This document shows, one piece after another, positions 1-9,438 of a stretch of 64,000 nt of DNA (within the stretch, counting starts at the first letter, position 1; every line of letters starts with the position of its first letter). Under the pieces are notes generated by a model. The model did no database searches, had not been told where the DNA came from, and worked only from the letters and a program-made list of their open reading frames with translations. The stretch lies in assembly GCA_963933115.1 (NCBI GenBank), contig CAWVSL010000005.1:51850-115849 (forward strand). Direction: 5' to 3'. Made by a program: the position numbers and the translations under genes. Source of the DNA: JALJPB01 sp963933115 (GTDB taxonomy: Bacteria > Pseudomonadota > Gammaproteobacteria > Enterobacterales > Alteromonadaceae).

Positions 1-930
1 TGATTGTACTTGTTGCACGACAGGAACAACTAAACCAGCATCACCAAGAGCGGTACCAACACCAATATTAATATCACTAAATAATTCAAGTGCATGGTCA
101 TGAAAACGAGCATTAACTTGAGGCACAACTTGAGCCGCTTTCACCATTGATGCCAAAAAATATGCAGTAAAAGTTAAGTTAACATCACTCTCAGCATATT
201 CTTTTTTATGCCATTTTCTATGCTCGATGATGTTGCTCATGTCCATTTCAAAAATACTGGTGACATGAGGAGATGTTTCTAATAGGCTTTTAACCATATG
301 TTTGGCAATAGCTTTTCGCATATTGGTGTGTGGCACCATCTTACCCTTAAGTGGTCTGGCGACAGTTGTTCGTGCAGAAGTAGGAGAGGAGGTTGGGTTT
401 AACGTACTTAATGGCGGGATATTTTCGATATAGGCACTTACGTCATTGCGGGTCACTCTGCCTCTGCGACCTGAGCCTGTGATGAGGTTAAGATCGACAT
501 GGTGATTTTTTAATAAACGGCGAGCGGCAGGGCCAATCAGATCATGTGCGCTATTAGAGTCCTCATCTTCATTGCTATGGTTTGCCGTATTATTTAAGGC
601 GTTATTTAATGCATTATTTAGGGTCTCGCCAAGTGCTTTATTATCTTTGCTCTCATCAACAACTACACCAGCGTCTTTACTGTTTAGGTGAGCCGTATCG
701 ATATGGCCTAATACCGTATCAACGACAATTTCTTCGCCCTCATTAGCAATAATGTCAGATAAACAGCCTGTTTCTGGTGCACATATTTCCATTGAGACTT
801 TATCGGTTTCCAATTCGATTAACGGGTCACCCGCTTTTACTTGCTGACCAATAGCCACTAGCCACCTTGATAACGTCGCTGACGTACCTTCTAACTGTGC
901 AGCGGGTAGGGTGATATCAATAGTACTCAT
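1..930 (-). CDS. Dihydrolipoyl acyltransferase E2 of a 2-oxoacid dehydrogenase complex (partial, C-terminus beyond window)
   Basis: E2 core of a branched-chain-type 2-oxoacid dehydrogenase complex; it moves the acyl group from E1 to CoA through a swinging lipoyl arm. The 310 visible codons show an N-terminal lipoyl domain with ETDKV (lipoylated Lys about 44), a long polar Asn-rich hinge (repeated ALNN), a peripheral-subunit-binding domain (GPAARRLL...GRRGRVTRNDV, about 175-210), and the start of the catalytic domain (RKAIAKHM). The catalytic HxxxDG motif lies outside the window. The start is ATG at 928-930 with only a weak ribosome site. It lies 49 nt after the E1 stop, so the two are probably co-transcribed E1-E2. 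Substrate class (branched-chain or other) is inferred from the E1 type. Confidence 0.9.
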   Translation of the reverse strand, partial: MSTIDITLPAAQLEGTSATLSRWLVAIGQQVKAGDPLIELETDKVSMEICAPETGCLSDIIANEGEEIVVDTVLGHIDTAHLNSKDAGVVVDESKDNKALGETLNNALNNALNNTANHSNEDEDSNSAHDLIGPAARRLLKNHHVDLNLITGSGRRGRVTRNDVSAYIENIPPLSTLNPTSSPTSARTTVARPLKGKMVPHTNMRKAIAKHMVKSLLETSPHVTSIFEMDMSNIIEHRKWHKKEYAESDVNLTFTAYFLASMVKAAQVVPQVNARFHDHALELFSDINIGVGTALGDAGLVVPVVQQVQS

Positions 931-979
931 TTTTATTACTCACTTATAACTCAAGGTTACTTAGTTCAATCGGTATTGG

Positions 980-3124
980 TTAAAACTCTACGTTATCAAT
1001 AATGGTCTGTATTATTCGCTCAACGGTAGGCACAGCCGCATTTAATAAATGAATATTATGTGGATTGGGAATATCCGGCATAGTTAAACGTTGGATAGGT
1101 GCGTCTAAATCAAAAAATCCCTCTTTAGCGACCACTGCAGCGATTTCTGCGCCAAAGCCGGCGGTCATATTGTCTTCATGGACAATTAAGCACCGGCCAG
1201 TTTTCTTCACGCTAGTTAATACGGCGTCTTTATCCCATGGGGCTATGGTGCGGAGATCAATTAGCTCAATACTGTCAGGGGTATGTTCTTTTTTAAGCTC
1301 TTCTATTGCTATTTGGCAACGTTCGACCATAGCGCCCCAAGTGACCAGTGTTAGTTTGTCACCGACAGCTAAAATATTAGCCTTACCAAAGGGAATAACA
1401 AAATCATCACCAGGATAAGGACGACGTGCCCAACGGTTATCAAGTAATGATCTGTGCTCGAAAAAAATGGTCGGATTATTATCACGTAAGGCGAAACGTA
1501 ATAAACCTACGGCATCTTCGGCATTTGATGGCATAACGACTTGCCAACCAGTTTTATGTGCCCACTCAACCTCATCACACATTGAGTGCCATGGATCGCC
1601 ACGGCCAGCAAAACCGCCGGGAATACGAATGACCATAGGGGCAGCAAATTGATTATTGGTACGCCAACGCATAATGCCAGTATCAGTAATTTGTTCAGCA
1701 GCGGGCTCTGCATATTTTCTAAATTGAATTTCAGGTACTGGCATTAACCCCGCAAGTGCCATACCGACAGCACGGCCAATGATACCTTCTTCAGAGAGGC
1801 TAGTATCAAAGACGCGGTGATCACCAAACTTTTCATTTAAGCCTAAAGTTGCGCCATGAACCCCTCCTTTTGGACCAACATCCTCACCAAAAACTAACAC
1901 TTTAGGATTAGTTTCTAGCTCGTGAGCTAAGACCTTCCGAATCGCGGTTTGCATATTTAAACGTTGGCCTTCAGGCTTAGCTATTTCATTTACTGCTGGA
2001 AATTGGTAACCATCGGCATGCAAGCCACCACGCAACTGAACTTCTGCTTGGCCATTTTTATCTGTCTCGGCATAAACATAGCGGGTTAAGTTATCAATAT
2101 TGGGTTCAGGCCTCTTTTTTGCGCGTTCAACACTTGCTAGAATATCTTGTAATGTTTCTTCTTCGAGTATTTGCCATTGTTTCTCAGAAATAATATTTTG
2201 TTGTGCTAAGTAATCTTTTAATTTAGGTAATGGATCGTTAGCTTGTTCACTAGCGATCATTATTGCTGGTTTATATGTTTGAGTATCTTGAAAAGTATGA
2301 CCACACAAACGTGGTACTTTTAAACGCAGTAAACAGGTGCCCTGACCACTTCGGACATAATCAACCGCTTCTTGGACAAGTTGGGGTGTTAATATTGGAT
2401 CTGTGCCGTCACCATCGATAATTTTCAGGTTTTTATAAGCGGCTAAGTTTGCGACTTGATCGCCGCCGGGTGTCTGCAAAGCTTGTGGTACTGAAATACC
2501 ATAGCCGTTATCTTCGATATAAAATAAATGGGGTAAATTATTGGTAGTAGATATATTCAATGATGCCCAAAAACCACTGGTAGACATTGATGAATCCCCG
2601 CCCATAGACAAACCTAACGCGCCTTTATAAGACTCATCCTTAAGTTCATCACGGTGATAAATAATAGACTGAGCCCAACCGGCAATCGGTGAATATTGTG
2701 CACCAACCCCACCACACATCGGAAATAACATTGCGCCAGTGCGCTCAATATTTGGGTAATTACACACCACACCAATATCACGACCATCACTGTAACCACC
2801 TGATTTTGCCATTGGCGAAGCAACGGCTTCATCAATATCTAAGCCAAGTGATAAAACAAATGGGCGAGAGCGGTAATAGCCTGTTGCACCATCATGAGGG
2901 TGAGTTAATTGTAGGCCTAAAAGAATTTGAGCAAAGTCATGGCCACGAGCTGAAAATTGATTAAAAACCAATTTAGCCGGCACTAATTTTTGTTCTTCTA
3001 CATCATCCATTGCCCGAGATAATAATAATAAATAGCTAAGTCTATGCCAATCTACTTTAGCCACTTGCTGGTGGCTATTTTCTTGATCAATGTGAGACGT
3101 CAACTGAGGTGAAACGTTAGTCAT
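980..3124 (-). CDS. Fused alpha-beta E1 component of a thiamine-dependent 2-oxoacid dehydrogenase
   Basis: Decarboxylates a 2-oxoacid with thiamine diphosphate and reductively acylates E2. About 714 residues combine two normally separate subunits. An E1-alpha half runs to about residue 340, with a ThDP-binding GGDSS...GFWASLN...NNGYGIS signature near 175-215. An E1-beta half starts about 385 (FGEDVGPKGGVHGATLGL, EEGIIGRAVGMALAG). The family resembles 2-oxoisovalerate dehydrogenase. A TTG at 3137-3139 would add five residues, but ATG at 3122-3124 has a GAGG Shine-Dalgarno about 9 nt upstream and is preferred. The E2 gene follows directly. An acetoin or other branched substrate cannot be excluded. 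Confidence 0.9.
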   Translation of the reverse strand: MTNVSPQLTSHIDQENSHQQVAKVDWHRLSYLLLLSRAMDDVEEQKLVPAKLVFNQFSARGHDFAQILLGLQLTHPHDGATGYYRSRPFVLSLGLDIDEAVASPMAKSGGYSDGRDIGVVCNYPNIERTGAMLFPMCGGVGAQYSPIAGWAQSIIYHRDELKDESYKGALGLSMGGDSSMSTSGFWASLNISTTNNLPHLFYIEDNGYGISVPQALQTPGGDQVANLAAYKNLKIIDGDGTDPILTPQLVQEAVDYVRSGQGTCLLRLKVPRLCGHTFQDTQTYKPAIMIASEQANDPLPKLKDYLAQQNIISEKQWQILEEETLQDILASVERAKKRPEPNIDNLTRYVYAETDKNGQAEVQLRGGLHADGYQFPAVNEIAKPEGQRLNMQTAIRKVLAHELETNPKVLVFGEDVGPKGGVHGATLGLNEKFGDHRVFDTSLSEEGIIGRAVGMALAGLMPVPEIQFRKYAEPAAEQITDTGIMRWRTNNQFAAPMVIRIPGGFAGRGDPWHSMCDEVEWAHKTGWQVVMPSNAEDAVGLLRFALRDNNPTIFFEHRSLLDNRWARRPYPGDDFVIPFGKANILAVGDKLTLVTWGAMVERCQIAIEELKKEHTPDSIELIDLRTIAPWDKDAVLTSVKKTGRCLIVHEDNMTAGFGAEIAAVVAKEGFFDLDAPIQRLTMPDIPNPHNIHLLNAAVPTVERIIQTIIDNVEF

Positions 3125-3293
3125 TTTGCTATTCCTCAAGGTAATACTATTAATATTACGGTAATCATCCTACGAGTTATATTCATTGATAATACAAGTG
3201 AATAGTTGTATCTGCAACAATATGTCTTTTTTTTAAGGGGTATTATCTTTAATAAAAAGGTAAAACTGTAAAATGATAATGACAGTTATAGCT

Positions 3294-3310
3294 GATAACT
3301 ATGTGTTATC
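3294..3310. promoter_or_regulatory. Inverted repeat upstream of RND adaptor
   Basis: GATAAC and GTTATC arms are separated by 5 nt, about 60 nt before the adaptor start. A TATAAT hexamer lies at 3335-3340, with only a poor -35 match near 3313. It could be an operator for a repressor encoded elsewhere, since no regulator gene adjoins this efflux operon. The short arms make it uncertain. Confidence 0.25.
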
Positions 3311-3369
3311 TCTTTATCAAGTAGACTTATCATATATAATAGAATAAGAGATTTTTTAGGAGTTTTTTT

Positions 3370-4488
3370 ATGCGGTTACTTAATCATAAGTTAATACTTG
3401 TTAGTTGGTCTTTTGTTTTACTTTTAGTCGGATGTACTGAAAAGAAAGAGGCCTTTAAAGAAGTTATTCGTCCTATTGCTTGGCTTGAGGTGCAACAGTC
3501 TTCTTTTAATCAAGTGAGACGTTTATCTGGAAGTGTTTATCCGGTTGAGGCGACAAACTTAAGTTTTGAACTCGGTGGTAAAGTTGAGTGGGTCAAGGTC
3601 AAGTTAGGGGCAGCAGTAAAACGTGGTGATGAATTAGCACGTTTAGATCAGCGAAACTTTAATTTAAGCATGCAAACATCTCAAGCAAACCGCCAAAAAG
3701 CTAACGCGTCACTTTCTGAAGCGGATAATGAATTTAAGCGCTATACCGAGCTATCTGACAAAGGGTTGGTCTCAAAATCGGGTTACGATAATGCTAAAGC
3801 CGCTTATGAATCTGCGATCAGCGCAGTCAATTTAGCGAAAGCACAAGTTGCAATTTCAAGTAAAGATTTAAGTGACTCAGTATTAACAGCACCTTATGAT
3901 GGAAAGATAACCAAGCGCTTAATTGAACCCTCCATGCTAGTTTCGCCTGGGCAATCAACCTTTGAAATTGAAGGTGAAGATGGCCTTGAAGTACAACTGA
4001 CAGTGCCTGAAACCCTTATCCAAGAATTGGTTATGGGCAGCGAGGTTGATATTCACTATTCAGCTTTTCCACAATTAAAGAGTAAAGGAAAAATTACCGA
4101 AATTAGCTCTCGCGCGGGTATAGCAAATGCTTTTCCGGTGACAATTGTGATTACTTCTTCTCTTGAAGGGTTGCGCGCAGGTATGACGGCAGAAGTTGAC
4201 TTTATTTTTGCTGGAGTTGGCCTTACCGGCTATTCAGGTGAGAGCTTTCATTTACCTATTTCTGCTTTGGGCGCTGATGACGGGCAAAAAGCGTATGTCT
4301 ATGTGTACGATATTAATAAACAAGTGGTTAATAAAAGACAGGTGCAAATTGAAAGTATTATTAACAATCGAGTGATCGTGTCTTCGGGATTAGTCAATGG
4401 TGAGATAATTGCTACCGCGGGCATTTCTTTTTTACTTGATGGCCAAACAGTAGACTTATTAGACAAACACGTACAACGTTTTAATTAA
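3370..4488 (+). CDS. RND efflux periplasmic adaptor (membrane fusion protein), lipoprotein
   Basis: Periplasmic adaptor linking an inner-membrane RND pump to an outer-membrane channel. The N-terminus has a hydrophobic segment ending in a lipobox (LLLVGC), so it is probably lipid-anchored at Cys22. A biotinyl/lipoyl-like half-motif (GGKVEWVKVKLGAAVKRGDELARLD) precedes a helical hairpin rich in Ala/Lys/Gln (about 100-160), then the second half-motif (APYDGKITKRLIEPSMLVSPGQ) and beta-barrel domains. Length 372 is typical of the AcrA/MexA family. An AGGAG ribosome site lies just before the ATG. The pump gene begins 33 nt downstream. Exported substrate unknown; no outer-membrane partner adjoins. 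Confidence 0.9.
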   Translation: MRLLNHKLILVSWSFVLLLVGCTEKKEAFKEVIRPIAWLEVQQSSFNQVRRLSGSVYPVEATNLSFELGGKVEWVKVKLGAAVKRGDELARLDQRNFNLSMQTSQANRQKANASLSEADNEFKRYTELSDKGLVSKSGYDNAKAAYESAISAVNLAKAQVAISSKDLSDSVLTAPYDGKITKRLIEPSMLVSPGQSTFEIEGEDGLEVQLTVPETLIQELVMGSEVDIHYSAFPQLKSKGKITEISSRAGIANAFPVTIVITSSLEGLRAGMTAEVDFIFAGVGLTGYSGESFHLPISALGADDGQKAYVYVYDINKQVVNKRQVQIESIINNRVIVSSGLVNGEIIATAGISFLLDGQTVDLLDKHVQRFN

Positions 4489-4521
4489 CCATCATCATTA
4501 TTATTACTGACGAGATTTAAA

Positions 4522-7500
4522 ATGAATTTAACTCAAGTTGCATTTACTTACCGAAAGTCAATTTTAATGATATTAGCCTTATTATTAATTAATGGTGTTT
4601 TTGCTTATCTGACATTACCCGCACAAGAAGACCCTACTATTACCATTCGTACTGCAGTGGTAACAACATCATATCCAGGTATGGCACCAGAGCGTGTAGA
4701 ACAGCTGATTACTCGGGCACTAGAAAAAGAAATTAGGAAAATTCCTGAAGTTGAAAAATTAACATCGACATCAACAACAGGTCAATCTGTTATCCATGTT
4801 GAGATTTATGACCGTTATTTTAACTTAGATACTATTTGGCAAGACTTACGCAACAAAGTTAAACAAGCAGAGGGAAATCTCCCACAGGGTACCAGAACCC
4901 CCTTTGTAAATGACGAGTTTGGTGATGTGTCTGTTGTGACATTAGCACTAACAGCAGATGGTTTTAGCTTAGGTGAAATGTATGATATTGCTAAACATAT
5001 TAGGGATAACCTTTATGCGGTAGCCGGTACCAAAAAAGTCGATATTTTAGGTGCTCAGGCCGAGCGTATCTTTTTAGAAGCAGGCACGGCAAAGTTAACT
5101 CAGTTAGGCATCTCACCACAAACCATTATTGATGAGTTACAAACTCAAAATATTATTAGCCCCGGTGGGCAAGTAGATACCGGAACGCGTTTTATTGTTG
5201 TTGAGCCAACCGGTAATTTTTCGTCGCTCGCTGATATCAGTAATACCCATATTACTCTTCCCGGCACAGATGATACTATCGCGTTAAAAGATATTGTCAG
5301 TGTGCGAAGAGGTTATATCGATCCCCCTCATCAACCAGCCTATTTTAATGGTCAACCCGCCATAATTTTTGCTATTGCCATGTTGCCTAATTATAACTTA
5401 CTTGAATATGCACCGCGGGTTAAAACCAAGGTGACCACAATAGAAAATAGCCTACCGATTGGTTACCAATTAAATATTGCGACCTATCAGGCCGACCAGG
5501 TAAAAAAAGCCGTACAGGGGGTCTCCATTAGTGTGTTACAAACACTGGCTATTGTTCTTGTTGTGGTTATTTTTTTCTTAGGGATGAGAACCGGATTAAT
5601 TGTCGGTTCAATTGTGCCATTTGTGATGTTGACGACACTAGCCATTATGCAATTCTCTGGCATGGCACTAGAGAAAATGAGTTTAGCAACACTCATTATT
5701 GCCCTAGGTTTATTAGTCGATAATGGTATTGTTATCGCTGAAGACTTTAAAAGTCGTCTTGAAAAAGGAGAAGAGCGTTTTTCTGCTATGATTGATGGCG
5801 GTAAAGCGCTCGCTATGCCTCTACTAAGTTCCTCTGTAACAACTATTTTATTCTTTTTGCCGTTAATGTTGGCAGAACATGTCGCCGGTGAATTTACTCG
5901 ATCAATTTCTTTAGTTATTTTAATTACCTTAATGACCAGCTGGGTAATGGCTTTGTGTGTGACTCCTACCTTATGTTATTTATTTATTCGAGTTGATAAA
6001 TTACCAACCACTAGTGATTTAACTCAGCACGCTAATAACAAGGGGGGGTTGTATAAAGTCTATGAAAGGTTTTTACATTGGCTATTAAATCATAAAGCTT
6101 TATTTATGCTATCAATGGTCACCTTACTCGTTATCTCAATTAGTGGTTTTAAGTATGTCGAGCAACAGTTTTTCCCTAGCTCAGACCGCACACAGATTAT
6201 GATGTACATTGATTTACCCAATGGTACCTCAGCGCGAGAAACTAATCGTCAAATGCTTGAAGTATTTGATTGGCTTGATAATAAAAAGCGCTTTCCTGAA
6301 ATCACCAGTTATTCAGGTTACTCAGGCTTCAATGGGCCTCGTTTTGTATTGACACTGAACCCTGAAGACCCGGCCAACAATAAAGGTTTTGTTGTGTTAA
6401 ATGTTAAAGAGGGTACCGAGCTTGATAGCTTGGTCAACAGCCTACACAACGGAATCATTAAAACCTTTCCAAATGTTTCAGGGCGAGTAAAACGGATGTT
6501 TGCTGGGCCTTCTGACTCAAGTACCATTAATATTCAAGTGAAAGGCCCTGATAAGAACGTTATCTACGCCAAAGCTAATGAGGTCATGGCAGTATTGCAA
6601 AAAGTGCCCCATACCAAAAATATTCGCACTGATTGGGCAAATCGTATTGTTAAAGTGAAAGTGAAAGTTGACCAGCATAGAGCGAGGCGAGCAGGAGTCA
6701 CTTCAGAAGATATTGCGACGGCACTTCAAAGTTATTTCAGTGGTGCAATGGTGACTGAATTTAGAGAAGGTGATGACATCATCCCAGTAATATTAAGGGG
6801 AAATGACGAAGAGCGCTCTAATCTTGATAGGTTACGCACCGTTTCGGTCTATTCTAATGCGACTGGTGTAGCGATTCCATTATTCCAAGTCGCTGATTTT
6901 ATACCTATTAATCAATATGCTAAATTAAAAAGAGAAGATATGTTTAGCACGATAACTATTGAAGCTAATAATACTGAAATGACGGCTGAAGATCTTAAAC
7001 TTATTATTGATGCGGATATTGAGGCATTAAAATCAGATTTACCTGTTAATCATCATATTGAATATGATGGTGTTATTGTCGTATCTAAAGAAGCACAACA
7101 AGCCCTTGGTGCTAGTATGCCTATGGTTATTGGTCTGGTTTTAGTTTTATTGGTCATACAATTTAACTCATACCGCCGAGCGATTATTATTGTCTTAACG
7201 ATTCCACTATTGCTCATAGGGAGTATTATTGGTCTATTGGTAATGAACGCCCCTTTTGGCTTTATGGTGACATTAGGCATCTATAGTCTGGCGGGTATCA
7301 TTATTAATAATGGAATTGTCTTAATAGATCGTATTGATATTGAACGGAAAAAAGGAGTTAGTGATTACCAAGCGATTATCAACGCATGTTTAACACGTAT
7401 TCGCCCTATTACTATGACGACGGTAACGACTATTATGGGTTTGTTACCTTTAATTATGAATTCAGAGTCAATGTTTTTTGGTATGGCCACTGTATTAGCC

Positions 7501-7581
7501 TTTGGCTTAGGTGTTGGTACCCTATTAACCTTAGGTGTCGTGCCTGTTTTATATGCGTCGTTCTTTAAGGTTAATCGCTAA
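4522..7581 (+). CDS. RND-family efflux pump, inner-membrane permease
   Basis: Proton-driven tripartite efflux pump subunit (AcrB/HAE1-type superfamily). At 1019 residues it has the expected duplicated layout: TM1 near the N-terminus, a large periplasmic porter loop with the LPAQEDPTITIRTAVV entry, a TM2-6 bundle holding the proton-relay helix (ALGLLVDNGIVIAEDFKSRLEKG; a single Asp-Asn pair where AcrB has Asp-Asp), a second periplasmic loop and a closing bundle (GIIINNGIVLIDRID). It is translated just downstream of its adaptor. The D-N variation in TM4 is common in the non-drug RND branch, so the substrate (drug, lipid, metal or metabolite) is not predictable from sequence. A terminator follows at 7728-7754. 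Confidence 0.92.
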   Translation: MNLTQVAFTYRKSILMILALLLINGVFAYLTLPAQEDPTITIRTAVVTTSYPGMAPERVEQLITRALEKEIRKIPEVEKLTSTSTTGQSVIHVEIYDRYFNLDTIWQDLRNKVKQAEGNLPQGTRTPFVNDEFGDVSVVTLALTADGFSLGEMYDIAKHIRDNLYAVAGTKKVDILGAQAERIFLEAGTAKLTQLGISPQTIIDELQTQNIISPGGQVDTGTRFIVVEPTGNFSSLADISNTHITLPGTDDTIALKDIVSVRRGYIDPPHQPAYFNGQPAIIFAIAMLPNYNLLEYAPRVKTKVTTIENSLPIGYQLNIATYQADQVKKAVQGVSISVLQTLAIVLVVVIFFLGMRTGLIVGSIVPFVMLTTLAIMQFSGMALEKMSLATLIIALGLLVDNGIVIAEDFKSRLEKGEERFSAMIDGGKALAMPLLSSSVTTILFFLPLMLAEHVAGEFTRSISLVILITLMTSWVMALCVTPTLCYLFIRVDKLPTTSDLTQHANNKGGLYKVYERFLHWLLNHKALFMLSMVTLLVISISGFKYVEQQFFPSSDRTQIMMYIDLPNGTSARETNRQMLEVFDWLDNKKRFPEITSYSGYSGFNGPRFVLTLNPEDPANNKGFVVLNVKEGTELDSLVNSLHNGIIKTFPNVSGRVKRMFAGPSDSSTINIQVKGPDKNVIYAKANEVMAVLQKVPHTKNIRTDWANRIVKVKVKVDQHRARRAGVTSEDIATALQSYFSGAMVTEFREGDDIIPVILRGNDEERSNLDRLRTVSVYSNATGVAIPLFQVADFIPINQYAKLKREDMFSTITIEANNTEMTAEDLKLIIDADIEALKSDLPVNHHIEYDGVIVVSKEAQQALGASMPMVIGLVLVLLVIQFNSYRRAIIIVLTIPLLLIGSIIGLLVMNAPFGFMVTLGIYSLAGIIINNGIVLIDRIDIERKKGVSDYQAIINACLTRIRPITMTTVTTIMGLLPLIMNSESMFFGMATVLAFGLGVGTLLTLGVVPVLYASFFKVNR

Positions 7582-7720
7582 GTTTCTTTTTGAAATTAAT
7601 ACTGAAAGACTCATTGGATGGGTATGGGGTTTATGAAAGTGTGTTGATGATTGCGATATTGCTGGTTTACTGTGAATTGAGCCATAACAAAGTCATTATT
7701 GCGACAACACGATGGGTTAT

Positions 7721-7754
7721 AAAAAAACCGCTAAATATCTTTAGCGGTTTTTTT
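7721..7754. terminator. Bidirectional intrinsic terminator
   Basis: A perfect 8-bp stem (CCGCTAAA / TTTAGCGG) with a 4-nt loop is flanked by seven A on the left and seven T on the right. It can stop transcription from the plus-strand RND operon and from minus-strand nhaD, which end on either side. A 63-codon reading frame across this spot is spurious. Confidence 0.9.
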
Positions 7755-7777
7755 GTCGTCGACTTAAGCTATATTAA

Positions 7778-9175
7778 TTAAGCGTTAACGAGAAAGTGCA
7801 CCCAAATACTCGCGGCGTAACCTAACGCGATAACGGGTGTCCATTTTAAATGGCTGAAGAACGTATAATAACCACGGGCTTGCCCCATTAAGGCAACACC
7901 TGCAGCTGAGCCAACAGATAGTAAGCTACCACCCACACCAGCAGTTAATGTCACTAATAACCACTGAAAATGAGACATGTCAGGGTTCATTGTTAATACG
8001 GCAAACATGACGGGGATGTTATCAACAATAGCCGATAAAATACCAACAAGGATGTTTGCATAGGTCGCCCCTAATTGAACGTACATAAACTCAGACGTCA
8101 TACCTAAGTAACCAATAAAACCTAAACCACCAACGGCTAAGATAACACCATAGAAGAAGAACAAAGTGTCCCACTCAGCTTTTGCAATTTTGTCAAAAAT
8201 ATCAAAACCTTCATCTTTAATTTTATGATCTGTTGGACTATCTGAGTGGTCGATCTCAGGTTGACCTGATTTGCGAATGTAATAACCAAAGAATTTAAGA
8301 TAAGCCAAACCTAACATCATGCCGTATACCGGTGGTAAATGGAGGAAGTTATGGAAAGAAACCGCGGTAATGATGGTGAGAATAAATAAACCAACAATCA
8401 CTAGCCCACCTTTTTTAATCGGTGTTATTTCAGCACTAACAGACTTAGGGCTGCCTTCAGGGACGGCAAACTGCATGATTAACGCTGGAATAAGATAATT
8501 AACGACAGAGGGAAGGAATAAGACAAAAAACTCACTAAAATTAACGATACCTTTTTGCCAGACCATCAGCGTTGTAATATCACCGAATGGACTAAAGGCA
8601 CCACCCGCATTTGCGCCAACAACAATCCCAATACAACTGATGGCAATAAATTTAGGTTCGTCTTTACCCACGGCGAGAACAACGGCACACATAATTAATG
8701 CGGTAGTTAAATTATCAGCAATAGGTGAGATAAAGAAAGCAAGGATACCGGTTAACCAAAACAACTGTTTATAGCTAAAACCTTTAGTAACTAACCAATC
8801 ACGTAAAGAATCAAAAACATTACGTTCTAACATCGCATTGATGTAGGTCATGGCAACAAGTAAAAAGAAGAAAAGCTCGGTATATTCGAGGAAGTTATGA
8901 CGAATAGCAACTTCGGCAGTATGTGGCATACCATTAGCAGCGTAATAAGCCGCAATTAATATCCAAATTAAACCAGCGGCGAGAAGAACGGGTTTAGACT
9001 TTCTTAAATGTAGCTTTTCTTCTAAAATGACTAGGGTATAGGCAGCTACAAAAATAGCGATGGCAGTGTAACCAACCCAGTGGCTAGTTAAGTCAATAGT
9101 CTCGTGCAAAGCATCGGACGCAAAAGCAATGCTTGGAACACACATTGCCAGTAAAACGAATAAAAGTTTTTTCAT
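7778..9175 (-). CDS. nhaD: Na+/H+ antiporter, NhaD type
   Basis: Inner-membrane sodium/proton antiporter that extrudes Na+ (and Li+) at alkaline pH and helps set the sodium gradient used by sodium-coupled transporters. At 465 residues it has an N-terminal hydrophobic leader (MKKLLFVLLAMCVPSIAFASD), as in Vibrio NhaD. It is followed by about a dozen membrane helices with family signatures: SPIADNLTTALIMCAVVLAVG, GANAGGAFSPFGDITTLMVW and AIVDNIPVMFAVLTMNPDM. These belong to the ArsB/NhaD (IT) superfamily. It is a monocistronic minus-strand gene; the upstream region shared with the 56-residue gene holds two inverted repeats that may be operators. Confidence 0.92.
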   Translation of the reverse strand: MKKLLFVLLAMCVPSIAFASDALHETIDLTSHWVGYTAIAIFVAAYTLVILEEKLHLRKSKPVLLAAGLIWILIAAYYAANGMPHTAEVAIRHNFLEYTELFFFLLVAMTYINAMLERNVFDSLRDWLVTKGFSYKQLFWLTGILAFFISPIADNLTTALIMCAVVLAVGKDEPKFIAISCIGIVVGANAGGAFSPFGDITTLMVWQKGIVNFSEFFVLFLPSVVNYLIPALIMQFAVPEGSPKSVSAEITPIKKGGLVIVGLFILTIITAVSFHNFLHLPPVYGMMLGLAYLKFFGYYIRKSGQPEIDHSDSPTDHKIKDEGFDIFDKIAKAEWDTLFFFYGVILAVGGLGFIGYLGMTSEFMYVQLGATYANILVGILSAIVDNIPVMFAVLTMNPDMSHFQWLLVTLTAGVGGSLLSVGSAAGVALMGQARGYYTFFSHLKWTPVIALGYAASIWVHFLVNA

Positions 9176-9275
9176 GTTATTCTCAAATATGATTAGGTTT
9201 AATTATTATGAATAATTACTATGATTAATTATTGTTTTTATTTATAGAGTCAAAAACAGTTAAATTATAACAAGG

Positions 9276-9295
9276 GTGGTACAAAATGATACCAC
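9276..9295. promoter_or_regulatory. Inverted repeat between nhaD and the 56-aa gene
   Basis: GTGGTA and TACCAC arms with an 8-nt AT-rich spacer lie 101 nt upstream of the nhaD start. The geometry suits a dimeric repressor or activator site. The binding protein is unknown. Confidence 0.35.
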
Positions 9296-9304
9296 AAGGT
9301 TTTT

Positions 9305-9335
9305 GACTTTATCAATCATAGTGTGTGATAAAGTC
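9305..9335. promoter_or_regulatory. Ten-bp perfect inverted repeat upstream of nhaD
   Basis: Perfect GACTTTATCA / TGATAAAGTC arms are separated by 11 nt, only 9 nt beyond the smaller inverted repeat. The pair lies between the divergent nhaD and 56-residue genes. It fits a two-turn operator or an RNA hairpin; there is no T-run, so it is not a terminator. Confidence 0.4.
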
Positions 9336-9438
9336 TTGTGCAATACTGTAAATAAACTAACAGTTAACTTTGATTGAATAACGAACACTCGTTTGATGGT
9401 TTGTATGTAAAATTGAAATAGCTTTAACGGAGTAGCGG

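Noticed and set aside
7590..7781. 63-codon plus-strand frame
   Set aside because: It runs across an intrinsic terminator, has no ribosome site and no family features.
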